Of a DNA stretch of 56,851 nt, positions 44,406 to 53,796 are shown piece after piece (positions within the stretch are counted from its first letter, which is position 1; every line of letters starts with the position of its first letter). The translations under genes and the position numbers were made by a program. Origin of the DNA: Dethiothermospora halolimnae (GTDB lineage Bacteria > Bacillota > Clostridia > Tissierellales > VENL01); NCBI RefSeq assembly GCF_037577855.1, contig NZ_JBAKFX010000022.1:1-56851 (forward strand). Reading direction: 5' to 3'. The notes beneath the pieces were generated by a model. The model had not been told where the DNA came from, ran no database searches, and worked only from the letters and a program-made list of their open reading frames with translations.

Positions 44406-44864
44406 TTAAGAATTTTTTCTACTATTTATAATGCTTAATAAGGATAGTATGGTAATGATTAAAATTATATAACTGACTATATTAACATAATAGAATATTG
44501 AATCGAGCCTCAATTCCACTAAATTAAATGCCAAACTTCCCAATAGAAAAATAGTCCATATATAAACATAAATTTTATTAATCTTGTTATATTTAAAGGC
44601 AAAGTATGAGTATATCCCTAGAACCATAGGTACTATAATTTTAATGAGAAAAAAGCTAAGATGGGATGTAACATATAAATCATGAAGTCCTCCATCCACA
44701 CTATTTAAGTCCCCTGTTTCTTTTAGTTTTAATACCCACTGATTATAAAGTTCTATATCTTTCACCTTTATCATAACATCCATAGAATTTATAAATATAA
44801 TTAATCCGCATAATATTAATATAATATAAAGTTTTTTTTCAGGGATTTTTACATTAAAATTCAT
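44406..44864 (-). CDS. Small membrane protein of the maltodextrin operon (152 aa)
   Basis: Four predicted transmembrane helices (about 11-30, 68-88, 95-113 and 124-144) with an extracytoplasmic loop between the first two containing NQWVLKLKETGDLNSVDGG. No family is recognised. It sits between malE and malF, 14 bases before malF, with AGGAGG before the ATG, so it is made with the transporter. It may be an accessory subunit, but no evidence beyond position supports this. Confidence 0.65.
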   Translation of the reverse strand: MNFNVKIPEKKLYIILILCGLIIFINSMDVMIKVKDIELYNQWVLKLKETGDLNSVDGGLHDLYVTSHLSFFLIKIIVPMVLGIYSYFAFKYNKINKIYVYIWTIFLLGSLAFNLVELRLDSIFYYVNIVSYIILIITILSLLSIINSRKNS

Positions 44865-44890
44865 AACTCCTCCTATTTATAATAAAAGTA

Positions 44891-44921
44891 TAGGGAAGAA
44901 GGCTAAAGCTATTCTTCCCTA
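44891..44921 (-). promoter_or_regulatory. Stem-loop between malE and the downstream permease genes
   Basis: TAGGGAAGAA (44891-44900) and TTCTTCCCTA (44912-44921) form a perfect 10-bp stem with an 11-base loop, 17 bases beyond the malE stop codon. The T run is weak, so partial termination or 3'-end protection of the malE message is more likely than a full stop. This arrangement usually gives more binding protein than permease. Confidence 0.65.
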
Positions 44922-44937
44922 TTAATTATTAGTAAAA

Positions 44938-46242
44938 CTAAAAGTTTAACATCATAGCATCAAATGATGCTTTTAGCTCTTCATAAGCCTCTTCCACATT
45001 AGCTGGCTTAGTATTTGACCATGAAAGTATTGCATTTTTCCATGTATCCCAAACAGATCCCCACTCTGTAAATAGTGGTCTAGCTGGTGCTTCTTCATAG
45101 GATTTAATTACAGCACTGATAACTGTTTTGTCTGTGTCTGATAAATCAGATTCTTCATATGTTGATAATGGTACATTCTCTAATATCTTACCTGTAGCTT
45201 TAAAGAAATCTACTGCATACTTAGGGTTTACCACCTCTTCAATAAATTTCTCAGCAAGCTTCATTTTTCCTTCGTTACCTTCAACCCTTGCATTTACTGA
45301 CAGTCCCCATCCACCTTTCCAGTGGGCTAATGAATTACCGTTTATAGTAACTCTGTTTATAGGTAATATCTCTAAGTCTTCTCCATTATTGGCTAAGTTT
45401 GATAAACTTCCTGTGGACCATGGCCCTTCAAGTCTTAATGAAGCCTTGCCTCCTGTACTAAATGCTGTATCCATATAACCCCACGCTGCATCTTCATCCC
45501 AAAGAGATGTTTTGGCCTCATTGTGAGCCTTCCAATAATTAAATAAAGCTTCAAATAATTGTTGTTTATCCTTTGACAAGTCACTAAATTCTTTAGTTAA
45601 ATCTGAAGTTAGCTTACCAGAGTCATCTTTTCCAAGTAGTTCTATATCTGCTGAATTTGTAGTTGCAACTCCAAACCAAGCATCAAAAGCCGGTATTAAC
45701 ATATCCTCTGTATCTAAGTCAGTAAACTCTATAGTTTTTGAAAGATCAATTCCATTTGCCTTAGCATTTGCTGAGTTTCCAAATATAATTAAAGTTTCAA
45801 TATTCATGGGAAATGCTAGATAGTCTTCTCCTACTTTAAAGTTTCCACCTAACCCTTCATCATAATTATCAAATCCACCTACATTTTTAGCCATTGTTTT
45901 AGCATCAAGACCCGATAAGGCTTCATTTTGAGATAGACCATAGATCCTATCTGCAGGGATTGCAAATACATCTGCCACATCTTTATTTGTAACATCTGTA
46001 GAATCCAATACATCTAAATGGTCAAAGGAAGGTGTTTTAATAAACTCAATTTTTGCATCTGGATATTCCTCTTTAACCCTCTCCGCTGCCTTTTCATAAT
46101 GGGACAACCAACCTTCTTCTACCTGTACACTAATAGTCTCACTAACTCCATTTTCTCCATTACTAGACTCATCATTACCTCCACAAGCCACAAGGGTAAC
46201 TGACAACATTAACACTAAAAGTAAAGCAATAAGTTTTTTCAT
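44938..46242 (-). CDS. malE: Maltodextrin-binding lipoprotein MalE
   Basis: A 434-residue extracellular solute-binding protein. The signal sequence ends in the lipobox LVAC (Cys20), so it is anchored to the outer face of the membrane by lipidation. After a short Gly/Asn/Ser linker the mature domain has sugar-binding features such as VADVFAIPADRIYGL and LAFPMNIETLI. The C-terminal EEVVNPKYAVDFFKATG is typical of family 1 binding proteins. It delivers maltodextrin to MalFG. AGGAGG precedes the ATG. It starts 53 bases after the phosphorylase stop. Confidence 0.9.
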   Translation of the reverse strand: MKKLIALLLVLMLSVTLVACGGNDESSNGENGVSETISVQVEEGWLSHYEKAAERVKEEYPDAKIEFIKTPSFDHLDVLDSTDVTNKDVADVFAIPADRIYGLSQNEALSGLDAKTMAKNVGGFDNYDEGLGGNFKVGEDYLAFPMNIETLIIFGNSANAKANGIDLSKTIEFTDLDTEDMLIPAFDAWFGVATTNSADIELLGKDDSGKLTSDLTKEFSDLSKDKQQLFEALFNYWKAHNEAKTSLWDEDAAWGYMDTAFSTGGKASLRLEGPWSTGSLSNLANNGEDLEILPINRVTINGNSLAHWKGGWGLSVNARVEGNEGKMKLAEKFIEEVVNPKYAVDFFKATGKILENVPLSTYEESDLSDTDKTVISAVIKSYEEAPARPLFTEWGSVWDTWKNAILSWSNTKPANVEEAYEELKASFDAMMLNF

Positions 46243-46295
46243 TTTTTTACCTCCTATTTTTTATTAATGCTTTTATTAAAATATATTATTACTAA

Positions 46296-48659
46296 CTAAG
46301 CTTTTTTAATATCCCATATTTCTTTGGCATATTGTTCTATGGTTCTATCTGATGTGAATTTGCCAGCATTGGCCATGTTTATCCAACATTTCTTTGCCCA
46401 GTCCCTTCTATTCCTAAAGGCATTATCTACCCTTTTATGGGCCTCTCTATAACTATCAAAATCCTTCATCAAATAGTACTGATCAGGACTATGCCAACTG
46501 GCTCCCTTTAAAATAGAGTCATGGAGTTCTTTAAATATCCCAGTATCTCCATCGCTAAATGTACCATCTATTAAAGAGTCCATTACTCTTTTTAATCCCT
46601 TTACTTCTTTATAATACTTTGTTGGATTGTAACTATCCTCTATTTCTTTTATATCTTCTACCTTAAGTCCAAATATGAAGTTGTTTTCTTCTCCCGCTTC
46701 TTCTACTATTTCAATATTTGCTCCATCTAATGTCCCTATTGTTGGAGTACCATTTAACATAAATTTCATATTCCCTGTTCCCGATGCTTCTTTTCCCGCT
46801 GTTGAAATTTGTTCTGATATATCTGCTGCTGAAAATAGCTTTTCTCCATAGGAAACCCCATAGTTAGTTACAAGTACTACTTTAATCTTTTCATTTATAT
46901 CTTTATCATTGTTAACTAACTCTTTGATCTCGTTTATAAACTTTATAACTCCCTTGGCCCTTTCATAACCTGGAGCTGCCTTTCCACCAAAGATAAATGT
47001 TCTATTGACCATATCTAAATCTGGATTATCTTTTAATCTATAGTATAGGTCTAATATGTGGAATGCATTTAATAATTGTCTTTTATATTCATGGAATCTT
47101 TTAATTTGTATATCAAATATGGAATTAGGGTCTATTTCTACACCTTCATTTTCCTTGATATATTCTGCCACCTGATTCTTTTTCTTTTGTTTAATATCTA
47201 AAAATTTATTAAGGATCTTTTCATCATCCTTATACTTTTCTAACTTTTTTAACTCTTCTAGATTTGTTATCCATTTATCTGAACCTAATAAGTCTGTTAT
47301 AAGATCTGAAAGTTCTGGATTAGATTTTAATAACCATCTTCTTTGGGTAATTCCATTGGTTTTATTGTTAAATCTTTCAGGATATAGTTTATACCAGTTG
47401 TTTAATTCACTTTCAGTTAAAATATCAGTATGAACCTGGGCCACACCATTTGTTGAATGGGTGCCATAGATTGCAAGATATGCCATCTTAATATTATCCC
47501 CTGATATTATTTCGTAATTTTCTGTCTTTTGGGACATGCCTTTCTCTTTTAGTTCCTCTATTAATTTTTCATTTATTTTTTCAATCATTTCATATACCCT
47601 AGGTAATAGGGATTTATAAAGTTTTATTGGCCATTGCTCTAAGGCCTCCTGTAGTATTGTATGATTAGTGTATGCAAAGGTTTTCACTGTAATGTTCCAA
47701 GCCTTATCCCACTCCATATCATATTCATCAGTTAATATTCTCATCATTTCTGGAATAGCAACTGTTGGATGGGTATCATTTAGTTGTATTCCATGTAGGC
47801 TATGAAAGTTATCTAGATTATCATAGTTTTCTAAGTGTTTTCTAATTAAATCCTGTAATGATGCAGAAACGAAGAAATACTGTTGTTTTAATCTTAGTAT
47901 CTTACCTTCCTCCCTTGAATCATTGGGATATAAAACCTTAGATATATATTCAGCATCATTTTTATCCTTTACCGATAAGTCATAATTTTGTTTATTAAAC
48001 TCCTCTAAGTCAAAGGGCCTAATAGCTTCAGCTTTCCATAGCCTTAAAGTGTTTATTGTATTTCCCCCATATCCTATAATAGGTGTGTCATATGGAATAG
48101 CCAAAACATCTCCATCACTAAAGTTTACCACTACCTTATCCTGAGATTTTCTTATGGACCAAGGGTCTCCAAACTCTAGCCAATTATCATGTTTTTCGAC
48201 TTGAAAACCATCTATAAATTTTTGACTGAAAATACCATATTCATACCTTAATCCATATCCCATTAAGGGATAGTCTAGTGTGGCAGCTGAATCAAGGAAA
48301 CAAGCAGCCAATCTTCCTAAACCACCATTCCCCAATCCAGCATCATCTTCTGCTTCTTCTATTTTGTTATAATCTATTTGGTATTCTTCTAATAACCCTT
48401 TTATTTCTGACTTCCAATTCATATTTATTAAATTGTTACTTAAAGCTCTTCCCATTAAATATTCTGCCGAAAAGTAATATGCCTTCTTTTTACCATGATA
48501 TTTACTTAAGGAATTGTTCCACTTAGGAACTATCTCTTCCATAAGTCCCTTTACTAGGGTAATGTACTTCTCTTTGTCATTACAATCGATAAATTTCTTG
48601 CCAAAGGTCGTTAGTGAATAACTTTTTATTCTTTCTTGTATTTTTCCTTTATAATCCAA
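46296..48659 (-). CDS. glgP: Glycogen/maltodextrin phosphorylase
   Basis: A 787-residue GT35 alpha-glucan phosphorylase. The pyridoxal-phosphate lysine is in GTGNMKFMLNG, followed by TIGTLDGANIE. GNGGLGRLAACFLDS and NDTHPTVAIPEMMR are conserved active-site segments. It splits alpha-1,4-glucans with phosphate to glucose-1-phosphate, which saves ATP for an anaerobe. The start is TTG at 48659, with AGGAGGTGA at a good distance and no better ATG nearby. It starts 4 bases after the malQ stop, indicating tight coupling. The length is standard for a bacterial enzyme. Confidence 0.94.
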   Translation of the reverse strand: MDYKGKIQERIKSYSLTTFGKKFIDCNDKEKYITLVKGLMEEIVPKWNNSLSKYHGKKKAYYFSAEYLMGRALSNNLINMNWKSEIKGLLEEYQIDYNKIEEAEDDAGLGNGGLGRLAACFLDSAATLDYPLMGYGLRYEYGIFSQKFIDGFQVEKHDNWLEFGDPWSIRKSQDKVVVNFSDGDVLAIPYDTPIIGYGGNTINTLRLWKAEAIRPFDLEEFNKQNYDLSVKDKNDAEYISKVLYPNDSREEGKILRLKQQYFFVSASLQDLIRKHLENYDNLDNFHSLHGIQLNDTHPTVAIPEMMRILTDEYDMEWDKAWNITVKTFAYTNHTILQEALEQWPIKLYKSLLPRVYEMIEKINEKLIEELKEKGMSQKTENYEIISGDNIKMAYLAIYGTHSTNGVAQVHTDILTESELNNWYKLYPERFNNKTNGITQRRWLLKSNPELSDLITDLLGSDKWITNLEELKKLEKYKDDEKILNKFLDIKQKKKNQVAEYIKENEGVEIDPNSIFDIQIKRFHEYKRQLLNAFHILDLYYRLKDNPDLDMVNRTFIFGGKAAPGYERAKGVIKFINEIKELVNNDKDINEKIKVVLVTNYGVSYGEKLFSAADISEQISTAGKEASGTGNMKFMLNGTPTIGTLDGANIEIVEEAGEENNFIFGLKVEDIKEIEDSYNPTKYYKEVKGLKRVMDSLIDGTFSDGDTGIFKELHDSILKGASWHSPDQYYLMKDFDSYREAHKRVDNAFRNRRDWAKKCWINMANAGKFTSDRTIEQYAKEIWDIKKA

Positions 48660-48663
48660 AGGG

Positions 48664-50145
48664 TCACCTCCTATAAGTATTTGTTATATCCCTTAACCTT
48701 GTTATTAGTTCATCATTAATATCTGTTTTTTCCATTCTCCAAATCCAGTTGCCGCCAATAGTCGATGGAATATTCATCCTAGATTTGTCATCTAGACCTA
48801 AAATATCTTGCATAGTAGTTAGAGCTAAATATGAATTTGAACTCCAAGCTCCCCTTATGAAGCCCCAGTTTGATCCTTCGTGGGAATCTAGTTTTAAATA
48901 TTTAGTTGCATATTCCCTAGTTTTATCATCTACTAAGTTCATCCACCCAATAACTGTTGAATTATCATGGGTTCCTGTATATACTACAGAATTTTTATTA
49001 TAATTGTGGGGTAAATAGTCACTTTCCTCCCTTGGATCAAAGGCAAATTGTAACACCTTCATTCCCGGAAAACCTGAATCCTTTAAAAGTTTTTCTACAT
49101 CTTTTGTTAAAAAGCCTAAATCTTCTGCTATTATATTTAAATCTCCCAGTTCACTTTTTAATGTATCAAAAAGCTTCATTCCTGGTCCCTTAGTCCATCT
49201 ACCATTAACTGCATCTTTAGAACCATATTTAACTTCCCAATAGGACTCAAAACCTCTAAAGTGATCTATTCTTACTACATCAAATAATTTAAAGCTATGT
49301 GCAAATCGTTCTATCCACCATTTATAATTATCTTTTTCCATTGCTTCCCAATCGTAAATGGGATTACCCCATAATTGACCCTTTGCTGCAAAGGCATCTG
49401 GAGGACATCCTGATACTGTTTTAGGAATTAAATTATCATCTAAATTAAATAATTGTGGGTTTGACCATACATCGGCACTATCCTCTGATACATATATTGG
49501 TAAATCCCCTATGATATTTATCTCTTTCTTATTTGCGTATTTTTTTAAATTTTTCCATTGTTTATCGAAAAAGTATTGGGTGAAAATCCAAAAGTAAATA
49601 GAGTCTTCATTATCTTTTTCAAACTTCTTTACTTCATCGGAATCTATTTTTCTATATTTTTTATCCCAATAGAACCATGACCTATTGTCATGATAACCTT
49701 TCAAGGCCATAAATAGTCCAAATTCCCTAAGCCACCATTTGTTTTCCAAATAGAATTTATTAAGTTCATTATATATATTATCTTTAGCACTATTATAAAC
49801 TAGCCTTAAAATTTCCAGCTTATTTTTATATAATAATCCGTAGTTTACTTCTTTAGGATTATTTCCTAGGTTATACTTTTTAATTTCCTCTAAGGTTATA
49901 TATCCCCTATCAATAAATTCCTCTAGGTCTATAAAATAAGGGTTTCCTGCAAAAGCTGAAAAGGATTGATATGGAGAGTCTCCATAACTAGTAATCCCTA
50001 AAGGTAATACTTGCCAATTTTTCTGATTGGTCCTTTCTAAAAAATCAATAAAATTATAGGCTTCTTTTCCAAAATCTCCAATTCCATAATCACCGGGAAG
50101 AGAAGATATATGAAGTAAAATACCACTTTGACGTTGTTTTTCCAT
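48664..50145 (-). CDS. malQ: 4-alpha-glucanotransferase (amylomaltase)
   Basis: A 493-residue GH77 enzyme. The nucleophile Asp is in VVRIDHFRGFESYW, the acid/base Glu in IIAEDLGF, and the third Asp in YTGTHDNSTVIGW. The N-terminal SGILLHISSLPGDYGIGDFG is the usual GH77 start. It rearranges short maltodextrins, feeding longer chains to the phosphorylase and releasing glucose for the kinase. AAAGGAG precedes the ATG. It follows the GH31 gene by 33 bases in the same transcript. Confidence 0.94.
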   Translation of the reverse strand: MEKQRQSGILLHISSLPGDYGIGDFGKEAYNFIDFLERTNQKNWQVLPLGITSYGDSPYQSFSAFAGNPYFIDLEEFIDRGYITLEEIKKYNLGNNPKEVNYGLLYKNKLEILRLVYNSAKDNIYNELNKFYLENKWWLREFGLFMALKGYHDNRSWFYWDKKYRKIDSDEVKKFEKDNEDSIYFWIFTQYFFDKQWKNLKKYANKKEINIIGDLPIYVSEDSADVWSNPQLFNLDDNLIPKTVSGCPPDAFAAKGQLWGNPIYDWEAMEKDNYKWWIERFAHSFKLFDVVRIDHFRGFESYWEVKYGSKDAVNGRWTKGPGMKLFDTLKSELGDLNIIAEDLGFLTKDVEKLLKDSGFPGMKVLQFAFDPREESDYLPHNYNKNSVVYTGTHDNSTVIGWMNLVDDKTREYATKYLKLDSHEGSNWGFIRGAWSSNSYLALTTMQDILGLDDKSRMNIPSTIGGNWIWRMEKTDINDELITRLRDITNTYRR

Positions 50146-50178
50146 AGCATTCTCCTTTATCTAAATCCACTGTATTAG

Positions 50179-52323
50179 CTAATCAACTGAAATTTCTTTA
50201 TATTTTATATTGTTTTGGGAATCTACTATCTTAAAGCTTATATTTTCTATAGTTGGATTAGTATTATCCACTTGTATCTCGTAATCATCAGCTTTTTTAA
50301 TAATCTTAATCTTGGTTGTGAAACTTTTTCCTTTTGTAAAGTCATAACTTACTCCATCATCATCGTATAATTGATATTTAGCTTCTTTATCAACATAGGC
50401 TAAAACTGATAAAGTGTTTTGATCTAATTCCTTTACATTTTTAGAAGGTTTTGTATAGGGAATCATTGTATCCTTTCTAATGAAAAACTTTAACTCATCT
50501 AAGTTATAATTTACATATTGAATTCCCTTTTCCCTTACAAGACTAGTCATATTTTCTTTTAAGAAGGACACCTCTAACATTTCCTCTGGAAGATATACAT
50601 ATCTTCCTTTATGATTGGGATGATGTATCGGTATTATCATTAGTTGATCCCCTAAAAGAATTTGATCCTCTACTTCTTTAGCTAAATCTCCTTTAAATTC
50701 AAAGGATAAGGGCTTAAACATTAATTTATGGTTATTTACAGCTTTCATATATTCTGAATAAATATATGGAATAAGCATATACCTTCCCTTTATTATATTT
50801 CTAGAATTATTCATAACTTCTTCTGTAAAAGCATAGGGTTCTTGATTTGCAGAACCAATGGCTGTATGATTTCTAAGTAGTGGTGTAAATACACTTAGTT
50901 GTAACCATCTGGTTAAAAGTTCACCATTACAATGACCACCAAATCCACCAGTATCCCCTCCAATATAGAAAAATCCACACATATTTAATGAAGGCATCAT
51001 TTTTATATTTTGTTCTAAATGGGACCACCAAGAGGAATTATCTCCTGTCCAAATTCCACCATATCTATGCATTCCTATTGAAGAAGCTCTAGATATTAAT
51101 AAAAACCTTTTATCATTTAATAACTTACTTAACCCTAAATTTGCAGACTTAGTCATATAATAGCCATACAAATTATGAACTTCATCATTGGAAACTTTCT
51201 TTCCATCTACGTTATGATAAAAACTCTGATAGTATAAATCTTTATTAGCTAAGTTGGAAAAATTATCTTTTAACTCAAAATATGAATAAACATTTAAGTT
51301 CTGTCCTTTTTTTTCATTTGCATATTCTATGGCTTGATTTAAGTACTTTTCTTGATAAAATATAGCTGGTTCATTCATATCATTCCAGAAACCTTCAATT
51401 CCACAATCGGTTAAAGCTTTATACTTTGAACCAAACCATAATTGAGTTTCTTCCTTCATAAAGTCTGGAAAATGAACTTTTCCTGGCCATACTACTCCTT
51501 CATAGGGTTTACCATCTTTATCCCTACAGAAATGATCCCCTTTAATGCCCTCTTCATATATGTCATATCCATCTTCTACCTTTACCCCTGCATCTATTAT
51601 AGGAACTAAATATAAACCATCCTCTTTTAATTCATTAACAAAATCTTTGAACCCGCTAAATCTTTCTTCTGATATAGAAAAGTCTTTAAAATTATCCATA
51701 TAATCTAAATCAAGATAAATTCCTTCTAATGGTATATCATTATTTCTAAAAGTATCATATACTTTTTTTACATCCTCTTTATCTTTATATCCCCATCTAC
51801 TTTGAAAATATCCAAAGGCCCATTTAGGAGGAACATAAGGTTTACCTATTATCTCTAAAAATTTATTTGATATATTAGTTGGATTATCTCCTTCGATTAT
51901 ATAGATGTAAAAGTCCTGCCCATAAATTTTAATATTCAGATAATTCTTATCATGATAACCTACATCATATTTAATTCTAGTTGGAAAATCAATAAAGTAT
52001 CCCCTAGAAACTTCTCCAGATACTATAAAAAAGTTATGGGCTGAGTAAAGCTTAGTTTTATCTTCTGTGTGACAAGCATCATCGGTACAGTAGGATTCGT
52101 ATAATCTACCCCTTTTATTTATCTCTCCTAAATTCCCTCCCAGACCATAAACCATGTCTTCCGGTGAAAGGGCTATAGATATATTACTATGTTTATCTTG
52201 AAAATTAATATCTAAATCATTTTTTTCTTCTGAAATCACCTTTTCTTTAACCACTGCTCCTGTTTCTATTGGATTACCATACTTAAATACTTTTATTCCA
52301 TTATTCATTTTATATGTTTCCAT
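50179..52323 (-). CDS. GH31 alpha-glucosidase
   Basis: A 714-residue intracellular GH31 enzyme with no signal peptide. The N-terminal beta domain (about 1-155) precedes the barrel. The nucleophile Asp315 is in GFWNDMNEP, and the acid/base Asp is in WTGDNSSWW. A C-terminal beta-sandwich follows from about 570. It releases glucose from the ends of maltose and maltodextrins. The start is ATG 52323, with AGGAGG eight bases upstream. The earlier in-frame start at 52362 would overlap the operator, so it is not used. It is the first gene of the ten-gene operon. Confidence 0.92.
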   Translation of the reverse strand: METYKMNNGIKVFKYGNPIETGAVVKEKVISEEKNDLDINFQDKHSNISIALSPEDMVYGLGGNLGEINKRGRLYESYCTDDACHTEDKTKLYSAHNFFIVSGEVSRGYFIDFPTRIKYDVGYHDKNYLNIKIYGQDFYIYIIEGDNPTNISNKFLEIIGKPYVPPKWAFGYFQSRWGYKDKEDVKKVYDTFRNNDIPLEGIYLDLDYMDNFKDFSISEERFSGFKDFVNELKEDGLYLVPIIDAGVKVEDGYDIYEEGIKGDHFCRDKDGKPYEGVVWPGKVHFPDFMKEETQLWFGSKYKALTDCGIEGFWNDMNEPAIFYQEKYLNQAIEYANEKKGQNLNVYSYFELKDNFSNLANKDLYYQSFYHNVDGKKVSNDEVHNLYGYYMTKSANLGLSKLLNDKRFLLISRASSIGMHRYGGIWTGDNSSWWSHLEQNIKMMPSLNMCGFFYIGGDTGGFGGHCNGELLTRWLQLSVFTPLLRNHTAIGSANQEPYAFTEEVMNNSRNIIKGRYMLIPYIYSEYMKAVNNHKLMFKPLSFEFKGDLAKEVEDQILLGDQLMIIPIHHPNHKGRYVYLPEEMLEVSFLKENMTSLVREKGIQYVNYNLDELKFFIRKDTMIPYTKPSKNVKELDQNTLSVLAYVDKEAKYQLYDDDGVSYDFTKGKSFTTKIKIIKKADDYEIQVDNTNPTIENISFKIVDSQNNIKYKEISVD

Positions 52324-52345
52324 GGTCAAGTCCCTCCTACACTCT

Positions 52346-52359
52346 TGCAAGCGCTTGCA
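52346..52359. promoter_or_regulatory. Operator-like palindrome O2 of the maltodextrin operon
   Basis: TGCAAGCGCTTGCA is a perfect 14-bp palindrome in the leader of the GH31 gene, 23 bases before the start codon. It matches the LacI/CcpA family pattern (WTGNAANCGNWNNCW), so the local repressor or CcpA could bind. Confidence 0.7.
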
Positions 52360-52411
52360 CAAATGCTATATAAATAAACATATAATTTAAAATTATATGT
52401 TTATAATCTTT

Positions 52412-52425
52412 TGCAACCGCTTGCA
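52412..52425. promoter_or_regulatory. Operator-like palindrome O1 of the maltodextrin operon
   Basis: TGCAACCGCTTGCA, one mismatch from the O2 palindrome, lies 66 bases from it centre to centre. A pair at this distance could be bridged by a tetrameric LacI protein or act independently. It also fits the CcpA cre pattern. Confidence 0.7.
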
Positions 52426-52434
52426 CTGTTGTTA

Positions 52435-52463
52435 TATAAATAGAATACACCATTTCATTTCAA
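52435..52463 (-). promoter_or_regulatory. Tentative promoter of the maltodextrin operon
   Basis: TTGAAA (52463-52458) is followed after 17 bases by TTTATA (52440-52435) on the minus strand. The -10 box is poor. The start of transcription would fall at the edge of operator O1, which fits repression. Confidence 0.4.
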
Positions 52464-52501
52464 TTGTAAAGTGTTGTTAAAAATAAAACTATTAGGGATA
52501 A

Positions 52502-52550
52502 ATAATATTAAACCGGTTCATTTAGAAATTTACTTGTTTAAACCGGTTGA
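52502..52550. repeat. Isolated pair of AACCGGTT motifs (solo element end)
   Basis: AACCGGTT occurs at 52513-52520 and 52543-52550 in the same orientation, 30 bp apart. The first is embedded in AATAATATTAAACCGGTTCA, 20 bases identical to the left edge of RAYT unit copy 1. No transposase is attached. It looks like the remnant of one end, or a REP-like unit moved in trans. Confidence 0.6.
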
Positions 52551-52843
52551 TTTCATCTTTTAATAAAAAAATAAACTTCCACTCTAAAAATTTTTTCTTT
52601 ATATTATTTTGACTTTTTCTCTTTTTTATATCTATATTAAAATCTTTAGCACCTGATTTCTTCATATTTTGTCCCCTTTGTTTGTTAGGTTTTTTAATGT
52701 TTAGACAGAATATACTTGTCTAACTTCTTCCTATATAAATCCATATAGTGAGGTTGATTCATTACTATTAAGGGATATATAACCGATTACTCATAGTTGG
52801 AAGTTATATACTCTATCTTCTCATTATTACAGTTAATAAATAG

Positions 52844-52872
52844 TTGAATATATTATGTATATGGTATATAAT
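52844..52872 (+). promoter_or_regulatory. Promoter of the 197-residue gene
   Basis: TTGAAT (52844-52849) and TATAAT (52867-52872) are separated by 17 bases, 35 bases before the ATG. Confidence 0.75.
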
Positions 52873-52906
52873 GTATAAAAATACATAAACTTTTAGGGGG
52901 AGTTAA

Positions 52907-53500
52907 ATGAAAAAAACAAACATAACTATAATTATAATATTAACAATTTTAGCAGTTTTTTACCTTTCATATGATACAGCATTTGAGTATTTATATGGAT
53001 ATCCTAAAGACTTTAATTTTGCACTAAAATATGGAGTTAAAGGTCTTAACAAAGTAGATACCTTTAAAGATACCATAACAAAGGACACAGTGGAAGGCTT
53101 AAAAACTATAAAGTTAAAGTTAACTCATGAAGATATGAAGAAGATATATAATGAGATGAAGAATATGGATATTTTAAATATGCCAACTAAATTTGAGAAA
53201 AGAAGAGAGATGTATCCAGTAGGACTATACTCACTAAGAATCAATTTTAATGGAAAGGAAAGACAAATAGAATGGACATCCAATGATTTTATGCCAATAG
53301 ATATTTCCTTTGATGAAGTAGTAATCGAAAATGAAGAAACTGGTGTGTCTATGATTGAATTTGTACCAAATAATAAAAAGGAAAAAGATGAGGAGTATAT
53401 AAAACTAGAAAAACTAAGTAAATTAAAAATAGTTATACAAAATATTATAGAAGACAAAAGAAAGGTGAAACAATTACCAGAAAGCAACTTATATTTATAA
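52907..53500 (+). CDS. Membrane-anchored hypothetical protein (197 aa)
   Basis: An N-terminal hydrophobic segment (about 6-22, ITIIIILTILAVFYLSY) with a Lys start and no cleavage site or lipobox indicates a membrane anchor with the rest outside. The exposed part has beta-like and helical stretches (TIKLKLTHEDMKKIYNEM; YPVGLYSLRINFNGKERQIEW) and a Lys/Glu-rich C-terminal end. The pattern resembles small Firmicute anchored proteins of unknown role. AGGGGGAG precedes the ATG and the gene has its own consensus-like promoter. It lies between a solo AACCGGTT pair and the second RAYT unit. No family recognised. Confidence 0.65.
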   Translation: MKKTNITIIIILTILAVFYLSYDTAFEYLYGYPKDFNFALKYGVKGLNKVDTFKDTITKDTVEGLKTIKLKLTHEDMKKIYNEMKNMDILNMPTKFEKRREMYPVGLYSLRINFNGKERQIEWTSNDFMPIDISFDEVVIENEETGVSMIEFVPNNKKEKDEEYIKLEKLSKLKIVIQNIIEDKRKVKQLPESNLYL

Positions 53501-53796
53501 AGATTGATACACAGCTTATATCTTTATTTCTTTTGTTAGCTCAAATCACTTAAGATTTTTGACATTACTACTGGCTCCCTTTTTATCGTTTTCAGCGCCG
53601 ATTAATTTTCAAACCGGTTCATTGTATAATTTTATATGTGTTTAATTTGAAAAAAACACATTTGAGATTAGAACAACCTTTATTTTTTTGTTATTTTCCC
53701 CCTTTTATTCCTTAATTAGATTGCTTGTCCAAATTTACTATAATTAAATAAAATTTTTCGTTTATTAATTTTAAATTTAAAGATAAATTTGCCTAT

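Larger units (their letters stand above)
52324..52906. other. Control region between the maltodextrin operon and the next plus-strand gene
   Basis: This 583-base stretch holds no gene. From the operon side it contains two LacI-type operators, a tentative promoter, an A+T palindrome at about 52376-52402 (AAACATATAATTT / AAATTATATGTTT), an isolated pair of AACCGGTT motifs, and a promoter for the 197-residue gene. Confidence 0.6.
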
